Shown: one piece after another, positions 35,166 to 42,331 of the stretch
Layout of the letters: each line of letters opens with the position of its first letter
Numbering within the stretch: the first letter of the stretch is position 1
Source: Osedax fenrisi
Taxonomy: Eukaryota > Annelida > Polychaeta > Sabellida > Siboglinidae
Direction: 5' to 3'
DNA length: 64,000 nucleotides
NCBI GenBank assembly: GCA_964019155.1
Contig: OZ025243.1
Coordinates: 8,983,865 to 9,047,864 of the forward strand
The notes under the pieces: model-generated
Databases searched by the model: none
Told to the model about the DNA's origin: nothing
The model's input: the letters and a program-made list of their open reading frames with translations, nothing else
Program-made: the position numbers and the translations under genes

Positions 35166-36063
35166 TCCTCTATTTTATAACATACCTATCTCTCTCTCCC
35201 TCATTCAATCTAAATATATCTATATTACTCCTAATATATATATATCAACTTCAATCACTCTCAGTATCAATATCAATCTCTCTATCACTCTCAATATCTC
35301 TAACTTACACTATCTCCCATATCTCTCTGTGTGCCTCTCACTTATTATTTCTCTTTCTCTACTCTCTCTTTCTATTTCTCCGAGTGACTCCCTCATTCTC
35401 TCTCTTTCGCTATCCATCCCTAGAGCTCTATAGCCTAGCGTGTAATTGTTCGAATTACACTCGCAATGATCGACCCGATTAGTAATATGAGCAAACGCGT
35501 AAAACCCTTCTAACTCTATTGAAATGTACATGCAGGGGGGTCGTAGAGCGCTGATGGTTAACTATCGTTACCTCGGTTTACACTACAGACACGCTCCGTA
35601 GTAACGGGTGTAACGTAATACACTCGACTAGATATAACAATGGCCGACAACTGAGGTCGATCGCTTCAGTTGTTCAGCGCAGTTCGAGATCAAGGGAATG
35701 CTTTTCTTTTTGAATGGAAAGTGTGTCAGGTGGTCTGCAGACTACAGTTGTATCTACGCAATGTATCGACTGACCACTGTCCATCTGTCCACCTAACCAC
35801 TTGTCCACCTGACCACTTGTTCATCTGTCCACTTTTAAATCTTTCTCGCTACAAAATCACACCTCTAAAACATACAAATGTAATATACAAATAATGTAAC
35901 GATAGAATACCGTACCGCAACAGTTCAGATCTATCCCCGAGTTGTGGGCGTCGTCGATAAGCCTCGCGACCACTTCCTGTTCTCCGTTCCTCGCCGCCAA
36001 TAGCCATTCGTCCTTGGTGGTCAACTCTGGCCGATCTTCATCCGACACTGTTAATGGAGTCAT
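14813..36063 (-). CDS. OSBPL1A: ORP1L-like oxysterol-binding protein-related protein, 15 exons found, 3' end outside window
   Basis: Split gene read on the minus strand by joining exons at GT-AG sites. The order is ankyrin repeats (about residues 1-235), PH domain start at 'IFGWRE' and end at 'KWRIAL', a helical coiled-coil-like segment, then two FFAT motifs. The family carries sterol and phosphoinositide between late endosomes and the ER: ankyrin repeats bind Rab7, PH binds phosphoinositides, FFAT binds ER protein VAP, and a C-terminal ORD domain carries the lipid. The ankyrin exons align with vertebrate ORP1L without gaps over long runs (for example 'KSNLGWT', 'GDTPLH', 'AAFTGR'). Exon phases agree at every junction that could be tested. 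One PH exon (between 25698 and 19112) was not found, and the ORD domain with its EQVSHHPP signature is not in the window. Orthology is inferred from domain order and residue matches, not from a search. Confidence 0.88.
15121..15228 (-). mobile_element. SINE 3' fragment
   Basis: Same 3' half as at 4391-4478. On the minus strand it ends in (AATAAC)n, and it carries a short duplication of TTATAAG. Confidence 0.8.
15318..15459 (+). mobile_element. L2-like LINE 3' end, copy B
   Basis: Close copy of 14045-14187, ending in CCTAATAAA and (ATC)n about 40 bases from the exon bearing the first FFAT motif. Confidence 0.75.
15501..15614 (-). CDS. OSBPL1A: ORP1-like exon with first FFAT motif
   Basis: About 114 nt, acceptor GAACAG|TG (two later AGs keep the same phase), donor TTAG|GTACTG, phase 1 in and out. 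A Ser/Thr/Pro-rich stretch leads to SISDEFFDCDDTL: the core EFFDCDD (15528-15508) fits the FFAT consensus EFFDAxE with acidic and phosphorylatable residues before it. ORP1L has SEDEFYDALSD at this position. FFAT motifs bind VAP proteins at the ER. Confidence 0.85.
15626..15681. repeat. (TG)n microsatellite
   Basis: (TG)n just upstream (gene sense) of the FFAT1 exon, where it would stand in for a pyrimidine tract. Confidence 0.9.
16025..16198. repeat. (CA)n microsatellite
   Basis: Degenerate ACACAT/ACTCAC tract. Open frames on both strands here are artefacts of the repeat. Confidence 0.92.
16244..16338 (-). CDS. OSBPL1A: ORP1-like exon, helical segment before FFAT
   Basis: Acceptor ATCAAG|G follows a pyrimidine-rich run on the sense strand (16350-16520). 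Encodes LQLERADERHRHLEDALKVL then AVENAKLE, matching ORP1L FKLEQEQEKNKILSEALETLATEHHELE. The start is firm (phase 2 agrees). The donor is not: TTTG|GTTACG (end 16244), TACG|GTACTG (16238) and ACTG|GTATCA (16232) all give phase 1. Confidence 0.8.
16350..16520. repeat. G-rich purine tract
   Basis: Plus strand is rich in GGGG and GGAGG runs (GTGGGGGGAGG, GGGAGGGAGG), with G-quadruplex potential. On the gene's sense strand it is a pyrimidine tract ending at the acceptor of the exon at 16338. Confidence 0.85.
17066..17180 (-). CDS. OSBPL1A: ORP1-like exon, helical segment
   Basis: 115 nt, acceptor CTCATAG|TG, donor GGAG|GTAGGC, phase 1 in and 2 out. Encodes SILAQSRELINDLNRTIAVI then NQEEARR, aligned to ORP1L EVVSEASRETCVALTDCLNLFTKQEGVRN. 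Another acceptor (CTCTAG|G) is possible but breaks phase with the exon before. Confidence 0.83.
17754..17847 (-). CDS. OSBPL1A: ORP1-like exon, coiled-coil-like segment
   Basis: 94 nt, acceptor CCTCAG|ACA after a pyrimidine run of about 200 nt, donor ACTA|GTTTGC, phase 0 in and 1 out. Encodes TNEANHKLLSTEVDVLTSCI and then DDLTTSNKDKT, a predicted helix at the place of ORP1L's RLDREISNFLKMIKECD. The donor is inferred from phase with the next exon. Confidence 0.75.
17851..18057. repeat. Long polypurine/polypyrimidine (GGA)n tract
   Basis: About 200 bases of GGA/GAA/GAT repeats. On the minus strand it is the pyrimidine tract directly before the exon at 17847. The Pro- or Arg-rich open frames across it are artefacts. 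Confidence 0.95.
18525..18674 (-). CDS. OSBPL1A: ORP1-like exon, end of PH domain and acidic linker
   Basis: 150 nt, 50 codons, phase 0 both ends. Acceptor TACGTAG|AAA follows a CTCCTCCTC tract; donor AAT|GTTAGG. Encodes KWRIALTSHSEYGAALL, matching the final PH helix of ORP1L (DWLEAIEEHSAYS), then an acidic stretch ESDDEDANDT. The donor is chosen because it alone keeps phase 0 with the next exon. Confidence 0.86.
19011..19112 (-). CDS. OSBPL1A: ORP1-like PH-domain exon (central/late strands)
   Basis: 102 nt, 34 codons, acceptor TGCACAG|ATC, donor GAG|GTTAAT, phase 0 both ends. Encodes VFYIFFTDKSSYALSVYDTK then ERE, aligned to ORP1L CLFFIKCFDDTIHGFRVP...SRE. The acceptor side faces a cluster of palindromes beginning about 20 bases upstream (19134-19290). 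Confidence 0.86.
19134..19290. repeat. Nested palindromes
   Basis: Two hairpins, CGGCAACTTGCCG and CAGGCAAGTTGCCTG, lie between inverted and direct copies of ATCCCACTACAA / GGGATACC. This looks like a small foldback element. Confidence 0.8.
19700..19743. repeat. (TA)n microsatellite
   Basis: Uninterrupted (TA)n. The flanking 19291-20040 is AT-rich intron without a recognised exon. Confidence 0.95.
20106..21206 (+). pseudogene. L2-like LINE ORF1
   Basis: The frame holds FSCPNC, a half zinc-knuckle common in L2-group ORF1, then a Pro/Ser/Thr-rich stretch. A TAA near 20280 interrupts it. The second part (20571-21206, about 211 codons) is open and ends in QLACH. The last bases overlap the endonuclease frame by 10 nt. 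Confidence 0.6.
21197..24004 (+). CDS. L2-like LINE endonuclease-reverse transcriptase
   Basis: 935 codons with no stop. The frame opens at a TTG beside the ORF1 stop, so it may be reached by reinitiation or stop-restart. Endonuclease motifs: NIRSLRSN, ITETWI, GGGVGILV, YRPPKQD, GDFNYHF and ITDHFLITC. RT motifs: YRPISQLPF, LILLDLSCAFDSLSH, GVPQGSVLGPLLFSIY (about residue 625) and YADDIQLY (about 659). The C-terminus ends THLKAYISSM like L2. The endonuclease part near 'HSLDLNNFRS' departs from the usual DL..TR motif, hinting at decay. All catalytic motifs are otherwise present. Confidence 0.88.
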   Translation: MSLINIRSLRSNSLLLLSYLKYSKIKLVVITETWISPDDSDIFSLFHDIGYSLFISPRIKGRGGGVGILVHSDLPSPTIIYPSFSYSDCLTASLNFMNTVYSFTIIYRPPKQDYTTFYNEFYDYITDTPLSNNNHNFILGDFNYHFESNIHPHSTFKNLTDSLSLHQFITFPTHIAGHSLDLNNFRSHSSCQCVTDCCKSDLITDHFLITCRLVLLHSTSIEKKSITYRNYRSLDYDCYALELKLILLSLPCSIDSLNYALSYLIDKFAPLKTRTINIHSNSPWFSSELVSFKRNLRKLERIFHSNPSSSNLLIFSTYRKFYKSEISKAKSAFYISKINNLTSNPRASFALARKLLSPTMPINIPHIPNIVKNELCYEIANHFTDKIQRTCTSISSLLPIRSIPCICISKPIPYYFSKFYMPSIFTISNLISKSSSSYSSDPINLAAFKKLNYTLSPYILDIIIISLNDGICPTSFKHAIITPILKKPLFDPNIIANYRPISQLPFISKILERIVAIQLNRFIAENKLYDIFQSAFRRGHSTETALQQILNNIYSKVSPSISCQLILLDLSCAFDSLSHSVLISRLEMIGIRGTVLKWFSSYILNRSSSVKICNFSTKSRTLHYGVPQGSVLGPLLFSIYILPIHDIIGQFPDVHYHIYADDIQLYSFLPNSSNVLPDNSQLCKCASTIRSWLLSNNLLLNSSKSALLNIPSNYHNFPPVIIDGLPIIPSSSVINLGITLDANLSLNSHIANISKSANYHLFKIRRIRKDLTRSLTTVLINALVLSRIDYCSSLLYHLPNTSLSPLNRIIRASIRTIFSINRFDHSITDSHQLISNWFPQKKRSLLHLLSLAHKAIYYTSPPYLNSLLTLRRPLTSLRSNTDISLICPRVSYLKYHKRAFSYMVPSLWNSLPASIRSILSHPSFITHLKAYISSM
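24183..25697. other. AT-rich intronic DNA
   Basis: Holds (TA)n at 24659-24700. The missing PH exon of the ORP1-like gene could be here or in 19113-20044, but no stretch with the right phase and motif was found. Confidence 0.5.
25698..25771 (-). CDS. OSBPL1A: ORP1-like exon 8 (PH domain, first strands)
   Basis: 74 nt, acceptor GAACAG|AAA, donor ACAG|GTTGGC, phase 0 in and 2 out. Encodes KSKIFGWREVYTILERGVLT, matching ORP1L SSRFFGWRLFWVVLEHGVLS, the first beta strands of the PH domain. The next PH exon should start in phase 2 and was not located. Confidence 0.9.
26234..26346 (-). CDS. OSBPL1A: ORP1-like exon 7 (end of ankyrin region into PH domain)
   Basis: 113 nt, acceptor TTCAAG|GT, donor AAG|GTCAAT, phase 1 in and 0 out. 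Encodes QLAIEMASSDKMKELLE and then RRVERFEGKLLK, aligned to ORP1L PLDLAQGAEMKHIL and KALKRYEGPLWK, where the PH domain starts. Confidence 0.92.
26779..26850 (-). mobile_element. CR1-like LINE 3' tail fragment
   Basis: On the minus strand it reads GTATTTGCTTAAATAAATTATCAATCAAT, like the last 40 bases of the LINE at 7399-12721, then (AAT)n. It sits about 95 bases downstream of an ORP1-like exon, in sense orientation. Confidence 0.7.
26947..27091 (-). CDS. OSBPL1A: ORP1-like exon 6 (ankyrin repeat)
   Basis: 145 nt, acceptor GGTCGCAG|TTG with a branch-like CTAAT about 40 nt upstream, donor AAAG|GTAGTG, phase 0 in and 1 out. Encodes LKQYRPPNLNCTDDRGNTAL then HNATYRGHA, the counterpart of ORP1L NRPNPPDVNCSDQLGNTPLHCAAYRAH. 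The reverse strand is open here too, but that frame is a shadow. Confidence 0.92.
27673..27758 (-). CDS. OSBPL1A: ORP1-like exon 5 (linker between ankyrin blocks)
   Basis: 86 nt, acceptor AAATAG|CT, donor ATC|GTTAGT, phase 1 in and 0 out. Joined to exon 4 it reads NLINAVAITQRQQEEKRLL, the counterpart of ORP1L SMLEAVERTQQRKLEELLL with the same spacing. Found from the phase requirement and this match; the open frame is too short to stand out alone. Confidence 0.88.
28468..28507. repeat. (TA)n microsatellite
   Basis: Uninterrupted (TA)n. The surrounding 27759-29270 is AT-rich intron with no exon seen. Confidence 0.95.
29273..29400 (-). mobile_element. Possible LINE 3' end
   Basis: On the minus strand CTCAATAAACTATATTCAAT is followed by (ATTCA)n, the usual ending of CR1/Jockey-type LINEs. 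No coding part remains. Confidence 0.45.
29401..30940. other. AT-rich intronic DNA
   Basis: Nothing recognised. The short Phe/Ile/Tyr-rich open frames are composition artefacts. Confidence 0.5.
30958..31054. repeat. (CA)n microsatellite
   Basis: Two (CA)n blocks immediately downstream (gene sense) of an ORP1-like exon. Confidence 0.9.
31077..31188 (-). CDS. OSBPL1A: ORP1-like exon 4 (ankyrin repeat end)
   Basis: 112 nt, acceptor CTAG|GAC, donor AACG|GTCTGT, phase 0 in and 1 out. Encodes DIVTMLLECGASVSISNAEG then ETALSE, aligned to ORP1L ELVMLLLEYNADTTIVNGSGQTA. A decayed LINE begins only about 85 bases upstream of the acceptor, inside the intron. Confidence 0.9.
31274..32960 (+). pseudogene. 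Decayed L2-like LINE reverse transcriptase
   Basis: RT pieces spread over several frames: LITPLLKKPNLDP (31600s), HGVPQGSVLGPILFNIYIIP (about 32030-32090), TYADDIQL (about 32130), YITKLQILQNSIARCIFN and LHWLPVRHRILYK (32570-32710). Many stops and frameshifts. The endonuclease part is absent, so it is a 5'-truncated copy. It lies antisense in an intron of the ORP1-like gene. Confidence 0.85.
33413..33487 (-). CDS. OSBPL1A: ORP1-like exon 3 (ankyrin repeat)
   Basis: 75 nt, 25 codons, phase 0 at both ends. Acceptor GACACAG|GCT, donor GAG|GTTACT. Encodes VGDTPLHKAAFTGRE, matching ORP1L MGDTPLHRAAFTGRK. If the donor is ignored the frame runs on into an acidic low-complexity tail (REMEEEEKEEE) and a stop, so intron retention would truncate the protein there. 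Confidence 0.92.
34071..34574. mobile_element. hAT-like MITE, copy 2
   Basis: 504 bp with inverted ends (left CATCGATATAAAGAAATT, right complement CATAGATATAGTGAGAAA) and an exact 8-bp direct repeat GTATGTAC at 34063-34070 and 34575-34582. Homologous along its length to 5317-5805, inverted. Confidence 0.9.
34780..34946. repeat. Cluster of AGGTCA-like motifs
   Basis: At least six copies of AGGTCA or GGTCAT occur within about 165 bases next to an exon donor. This could be a decayed tandem repeat or nuclear-receptor half-sites; the sequence alone cannot say. Confidence 0.5.
34947..35032 (-). CDS. OSBPL1A: ORP1-like exon 2 (ankyrin repeat)
   Basis: 86 nt, acceptor TATTACAG|GA, donor AAG|GTCAGT, phase 1 in and 0 out. 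Encodes GHKSNLGWTALHLAAYFGHA, a canonical ankyrin repeat that follows ORP1L's KSNLGWTPLHLACYFGH almost residue for residue. A run of AGGTCA-like motifs lies in the intron just beyond the donor. Confidence 0.92.
35124..35162. repeat. (TA)n microsatellite
   Basis: Uninterrupted (TA)n, followed by a CT-rich stretch (35180-35410). Confidence 0.95.
35762..35835. repeat. Short minisatellite (CCACYTG)
   Basis: Repeated CCACTTG/CCACCTGA-type units of about 12 bases, roughly five to six copies. Confidence 0.7.
35916..36063 (-). CDS. OSBPL1A: ORP1-like exon 1 (start codon, first ankyrin helices)
   Basis: 148 nt, 49 codons plus one base. ATG at 36063-36061 is the first ATG after an in-frame TAA 30 nt upstream, which supports it as the true start. 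The product begins MTPLTVSDED and contains WLLAARNGEQEVV, the counterpart of ORP1L's LLHHARNGNAEEV. It ends in DLNCC with donor GCG|GTACGG, phase 1. The start is about 12 residues longer than vertebrate ORP1L. Confidence 0.88.
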
Positions 36064-36663
36064 CGCTAGACCGTGAACTATGACTTGACGTTAATCTAAC
36101 CGACATGCCCAACAATAACTACGATTAAATAACATATTACTATACCGTAATTATTACGGTATAAGTGCGATATAACTTCTATATAACTTCACCATAGCAT
36201 CGGTATATATATTCCAATAATATCTATTAATTTAAACATAACTATAATATAACTCCGATATAACTTAAACATAGCCATGCTAGCCTACTAGACTTAATCA
36301 CAAACTCCTCCCACCCGGAGTACTACTTGGGGAGTATCACCTAATCGGACCACCCTCACAATAGGCGTAATAACTATACTGTATTGGCTCCAATTGTATT
36401 GTAATGTGTAATCAATATATTACTATTATACTATCATAAGTGAATATGATCTATTTATAGATAATGATATTTATGAATCATATTCAGGTGACACTTGACA
36501 CTCAGAGATTGTCTAATTATATATAGGTGTAATAGCGGATATATATATATATATATATATATTATTCTTGAATATATATAGAGCATTTAAGAATATATTT
36601 ATACTATAATAGTAATAAAGTGAGAAAGTATACTATGGAAATCATAATTCACATTAAGAATGA

Positions 36664-36741
<78 letters not shown>

Positions 36742-36804
36742 TTAATATTATATTATAAAGTTTATTAAATAAGTTACGATATTAAATTGAATTTATGCGA
36801 GAAA
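36064..36804. other. Upstream region of the ORP1-like gene
   Basis: Would hold the promoter and 5' UTR if transcription starts nearby. No TATA/Inr pair or CpG island can be singled out. (TA)n runs at 36541-36561 and 36669-36738. Confidence 0.4.
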
Positions 36805-37568
36805 CACGAAGAAGGCCGCCAATTATTATTAAAATTTCAGAGTTCAATATGGGCGGTACTTATATATGTCACTCAAGTATATGTGTGCATGTATGTTTTA
36901 CGTATTTACTATATTATTAAGTGATACGATATATTCCATATGCTATTCGTACCGCATATGTAAATGTAGCAGACTAACGTCTTCTATTTTTTAATGTAGT
37001 TGTTTTAAGTGTATATTATATATTTTTAATTAATTATTTTGTTGTTGTGTATTATGTAATAATTATAAAAGTATAAATGTTGATTTCGTATATATTGATT
37101 TTTGTATTTTTTTATTTAATATTATTTAGTTTATTTTAATAGAATTGGTTGTTCCAATGAACTGTTGCGTAGCAATATTATAATCTGAATTATATTAGAT
37201 TTAATAATATTATTTCCTTTTTGATTATGCCATGAGCCAAGGCCATTGACACGTGGAGGTTTGTATAAAGTTATATTGTAATATACTATATTGTAATGTT
37301 GTGTATATGTATTTTTAACAGCATTAGTGTATTATTTTTGTTTTTGATAGTTGAATAAAGTAATTTAAATACTACGGTCCTCTATCATTTTGAGTAGTGT
37401 AATAAGCCAACACCTATTTCAACCACTCATTATTACATATGTGTTACTCAATACAAATATTTTAAATTGTGCAGTAGTACGTAAAAGATGTATTTTAGTG
37501 ACATATATAAGTATTGCCTACTTTGAACTCTGACATACTAATACTAATAATCGGCAGCCTTTTTCATG
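36805..37568. mobile_element. MITE-like element with ~100-bp inverted ends
   Basis: The two ends are imperfect inverted repeats (left AAGGCCGCCAATTATTA, TTCAGAGTTCAA, TACTTATATATGTCACT; right the same in complement). No coding frame and no clear target duplication, so the edges are approximate. Confidence 0.7.
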
Positions 37569-37821
37569 ATAGTTCAATTTATGAATATATTAATATTAAT
37601 CATGATAATGCATAATATATAATATTATATCATATTTAGTTTATCTTAGTAATCTACCAATTTTAAGATGTAATCTACAAGTAATATATCCCCTATTTCT
37701 ATTGGTGATATAATATTTTCAAATTTATACCAAATTTCCACTGATAACTAGTTGATCCATTATGATAACTTGACAAATAATTGTAAGATGTATTTAATTA
37801 ATATGATAAATATTATATATT

Positions 37822-37853
<32 letters not shown>

Positions 37854-39327
37854 TAGTCTATATAAGAACTGTTATTATAACAACAGATATAATACTTATA
37901 ATCATGATAAATAAGTGTCGAAAATAAGTACTTTAAATGTGTATTAAACTTTAATTTAAAAGTTAATTTTATAATTATAATTATTAAAATTAAATTACAT
38001 AAACTTATATAAATAACTTTATAATATTTAAGTTATAAGTCTTATAATAACTTATAATAATTTATAATAGTAATACTTATTATAATAAGTCATATTTAAT
38101 AAGATTCTTATTATAAGATAATGATTATATTAATCTATTTAATATATCGCACATATTTTAATTATTATAATTATTATATGGAAAATGAATGTTTAATTAT
38201 ATGTTTAGGAATAAATACAGTATTAAAATGATTTTAAACATAGAACTATGTTATAACTTTATTATTATAATATAATAATATTATATCATTATTATAATTA
38301 TTATGATAATAATTCTGTTTATACGGGTTTATACTATATCAGCATTTTTAAACAGATTCAATCTGAGATTAAAATAGAAATTTGATTTGAAACATTTTAC
38401 TATATAATAGTGATTATGTATTATTTGAATTATAAACGTTGAACATGTTATATATTTTAATTTAGTATTATAGAATATCTATCATATTATATAATAATGC
38501 ATCTATAAGTTATTTGGTTATTTACTAACTTTAAAGTATTTTATAAAAAATTAAAAATTATATTTAAAATAATAAAATATCTAAAAATAGCTTTCTATTT
38601 ACATATTTAATAATATTTATAACTTTAGATGGCGACATAATATATTAAATAGGAAAATAATATTATCATTTATCAGAATACCAGTGATTTCATCTCTTGT
38701 CGGAAAATAATGACACTCCATAAGATACACCTTATAACTTATAAGGTGTATAAGTTATAATTTATAAGACGTTATATATTTATACATATACATCTTCCTA
38801 TATACAAGGCTTCGCCCCTTAGATGTCTATGGACACTCCTATTATTACCGAATAATTACATAGCAGAGAGCTTTCGACATTTAAAATTACGTTCGTCTAA
38901 ATCAGTGATTCTAACTTTTTTTTTTACAAATGCCCCCTTTTTATTTTTTTTCGCTAACAATGCCCCCACCTCGCCTTAATATTTATAAATGTATTATTTT
39001 ATAAGTGTATTCATACATCGTGTAGCAAATAACATACTAGAATTTCTTCCTTCATCCTCGAGAGTAGAAGGCTAACTATAAATACATGGGACTTCATACG
39101 ACTGGCCACGTAAATTCTCTATCGGCAAACACAATATTATCAATACATCTGTTAGCATATTTGCTATAGTTTCTGCTTTTGTATTAGATATTTCGTATAG
39201 ACCAACAAATATTTCTTAAATTCAAGATTTGACTTGACATGACGAATGAATATCGATTCTTGTTCGTTTCCTGAAAAGTTTTATAATATAATTAATTATT
39301 TTAATTTATAATAATTATACTTACCAC
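37569..39327. other. AT-rich DNA, no gene seen
   Basis: (TA)n at 37830-37852 and a 23-bp palindrome ACACCTTATAA-C-TTATAAGGTGT near 38726. Otherwise nothing. Confidence 0.5.
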
Positions 39328-39735
39328 TTACCAGGTCGAGCTTGCTCGGTAGTCCATGACATACTTCATCCAACCTTCTCTATCATTCATCGCCGTCTTT
39401 ATTTCGTCTGTCGTTAGCAGATCGGTATCATCCCGCAGTTGATCTATGTACGTTTTCGCTGGGCGTCCACGCGAACGGTTACCATGCTGTGGTTGCCAGA
39501 TTATCAGGTCGCTCGCTACTTCATCTTTGCTTCTCCAGCAGTGACCAACGAACCTCAGCCTTTGCATGCGTATAGATTTACTAATTTTTGGTATATCGCC
39601 ATAGAGTTGCTCATTTGTTAGATGATCTCGCCAGGACTTGTTTGTTACGACTCGGAGCATGCGTGTGTATGTTCCATCGATCTTTTTCTCTAGCGAGGTT
39701 GTTAGAGTCCAGGTTACAGAACCGTAAACGATCAC
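39328..39735 (-). pseudogene. LINE RT C-terminal region
   Basis: 135 codons: YGSVTWTLTTSLEKKIDGTY, RLRFVGHCWR and RGRPAKTYIDQL are the conserved C-terminal signatures of this LINE group. Confidence 0.82.
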
Positions 39736-39779
39736 TGATTCGACTGACGCTCTGAAAAAATGTCTTTTAAGATTTGTAC

Positions 39780-40985
39780 TTAGTCTTGATTTCCACTTGA
39801 TTTCTTGATTGTATTCATACTATTTAATGCTGCCCAGGCTTTAGCAATCCTTATATTAACATCTCTTTTAGTTGATCTAATATAGCTTCCTAGATATTTA
39901 AAATCTTCTACTTCATTTATTATACTTCCACAGATACTTTTCATTTGCATATTGTTATTCTGATTGATATTGATATATTCAGTTTTGTCAGTTAATGAAA
40001 AATCCAACTTCTTTGGCGGCTGATTCTATTTTCAGTAATAATGTATTAGCATCTTTTAGAGTATTACTTGTTACGGCGATATCATCGGCGTTGTCAGTAT
40101 CGGTAATTTGTTCATCTGGATATCGTCTACTCTTTCTCTCTGTTAGAGTAAAACCTAGCTCTCGATTATTATCCAATGACGTCTTCAGAATATAATCGAG
40201 ACAGATTATAAAGAGGAACGGCGCAAGTGTATCACCCTGTAAGACTCCAGTTGTGATTTCAAAGTAAGGTGTATCTCCATCTGGTGAGCGAACCATTGAA
40301 CTAGTATTCTTGTAGAGCATCATAATTGCACAAACTGTCTCTTCTGGTATACCATACTTTAAAAGTATTTCTTTCATCTTTTTTCGATTTATTGTGTCAA
40401 AAGCTTTTGAAAAGTCAATAAATAGTAGAGTTAGAGGCAGGTTTTTAGATTTGACTCCTTCTATAATTCGTCTGATAGTCATTATTTGTCCCGTTGTTGA
40501 TCTATTTGTTCGGAACCCATTTTGATTTTTTCTTAGGATTGGATCAATTTCTGGTCTAATCCTGTTTAATAACATCAGGTTATATATCTTTGCGGCGATT
40601 GCTGTTAGAGTAATTCCTCTGTAGTTTTTTGTGATGGAGAGGTCTCCTTTTTTAGGAAAAGGATACATCCATTGGTCTAACTTACTATAGGTTCCTGGAA
40701 ATAAACACGATTACAGGATTCTAACAGAAATTCTTTAAAATCATCTAATTTCCAAACTTCTGCTGGAATTTCGTCCACACCTACTGCTTTTCCATATGAT
40801 ATATTATTTGTAGCTTTCATAACTTCTCCTTTCGTGAAATGGCCGATTTTTATATCAAGATTATTCAATGTATGATCTGCATTTTTACTATCAATTGTCG
40901 ATTGGATATTCTTGCCAAGTAAATCTTTGAAATGTTTATGCCAAAGTTTGATTCGTTTGTTTATCATTGTTATCATTGTTATCAT
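39780..40985 (-). pseudogene. LINE reverse transcriptase, degenerate
   Basis: Motifs: NYRGITL, QNGFRTNRST, LLFIDFSKAFDTINR, TGVLQGDTLAPFLFI and DNADDIAV, where the usual aromatic residue before ADD is Asn. Three open pieces are separated by frame breaks (near 40670 and 40000). Confidence 0.85.
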
Positions 40986-41443
40986 TGTTTGCTTTTAGTT
41001 TAGATTTATTTGATTTCTTTCTTCCGCTGATTTCATTTATTGTTTGCATGGCTAGTGCAGATTTCTTATTTGTGGCCGCCATTTAGATTTCATATATCTT
41101 TTTATTTATGTAATTTTGTTGTTCTAAATCATATGAATTAACTAAATATTCTTGAGAATTTATAAATGTGTTGATATTCATCTGTGTAGGCGAGCTTTCT
41201 TTCAGTTGTGCTGTTTTGTGAAGTATGTCACGTTTTTGGCAGATTTTTTCATTTTCCCAGTGTATTCGTTTCTTTAATTTGGGTTTTAACGGAATTACTT
41301 TATTGGCTGCATCTTTGCATGCCTTTTCAAAATATGTATATCTTGTACTTGCAGATAACTAATTTCTGCATCAGAATTTTGAAGGCTCAATAATCTGTTT
41401 TTCACTGTTACAATAAATGCATATCTAATTTCAGTATCATGTG

Positions 41444-42331
41444 TCAGTCTTGTCCAGTCATATGGTTTACATTTACTATTTTTCTTTTTATTAGCTCCAA
41501 AGATTTTGCGAAGCATTTATTCTTCGGAAAATCTTTGTTAGCTCTTAGACTCAATTTTATATCTGCTGTTATTATACGGTGATCAGACGCAATGCTATTA
41601 AAGGAGTTGTAAGCTCTGCAGTTTTTTACACTATTTTTCCATTTCTTATTTATTATTATGAAGTCAATCTGTGATTTAAAATCATTTGGAGAATTGTGCG
41701 TCCATAACTGACCATGTCTTTTCTGGAAATGAGTGTTTAGACATAGCATATTATTTTCTTGAAGATAGTCTTTGAGCATTTGGCCATTTCGATTTGTAGT
41801 TTGATGATAGGCATATGTATATCCACTGTCTTTTCCGAGGTGTGCATTTAAGTCTCCTCCTATTATTAGAACATTATGCTTTGGTATCTGTCTTGTTAAA
41901 CATGTAAGTTTTGTATAGAATATCTCAGTTTCTTGTTTTTCACTAATATTTATTGGACTGTAACATGAGATCACCGACGTTTGTGGATTTCCTTGAAAGT
42001 TCACTATCATAATTCTAGGTGATATAATTTCGACACTAGCGATTGTGTTATAAGCTTGGCTGCTTAAGAGCATTCCAATTCCACCAGTTGCGGCATTTAT
42101 GCTATTTTTCCAGGCTGATAGAGTTAATAGTTTCCATTTATCATAAGTATGTTCTTTGATGTCGGTATCTTCATGTATGAATCTATGTTATTGAATGCAA
42201 ATAATATCTTGTCTAGTTAATTCAGCTGAGGCTATCAATTCTGGGATTTTATATACATTTTGAAGTGTTTGTGTATTCAATGATCCGATTTTAAATCGTT
42301 TAGTTGCATTTAATAGTTGTACAGTTTTCAT
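41444..42331 (-). pseudogene. LINE endonuclease with stop at the catalytic Glu
   Basis: Starts MKTVQLLNATKRFKIGSLNT. Motifs: GSLNTQTL, then ICIQ followed by TAA (42190-42188) where the family has the catalytic Glu (ICxQEHR), GGIGMLL, CYSP, GGDLNAHLG, TNRNG, QIDFIIIN and SDHRII. Apart from that stop the frame is open. Confidence 0.85.

Larger units (their letters stand above)
39328..42331 (-). mobile_element. Degenerate APE-type LINE
   Basis: Minus-strand order: endonuclease (42331-41444), linker (41516-41295), RT (40985-39780) and C-terminal region (39735-39328). RT style (LQGDTLAPFLFIICLDY; YGSVTWTL; RLRFVGHC) fits the RTE/Ingi-like LINEs that encode a single EN-RT protein. Several frame breaks. 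No 5' or 3' UTR boundary identified. Confidence 0.85.
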
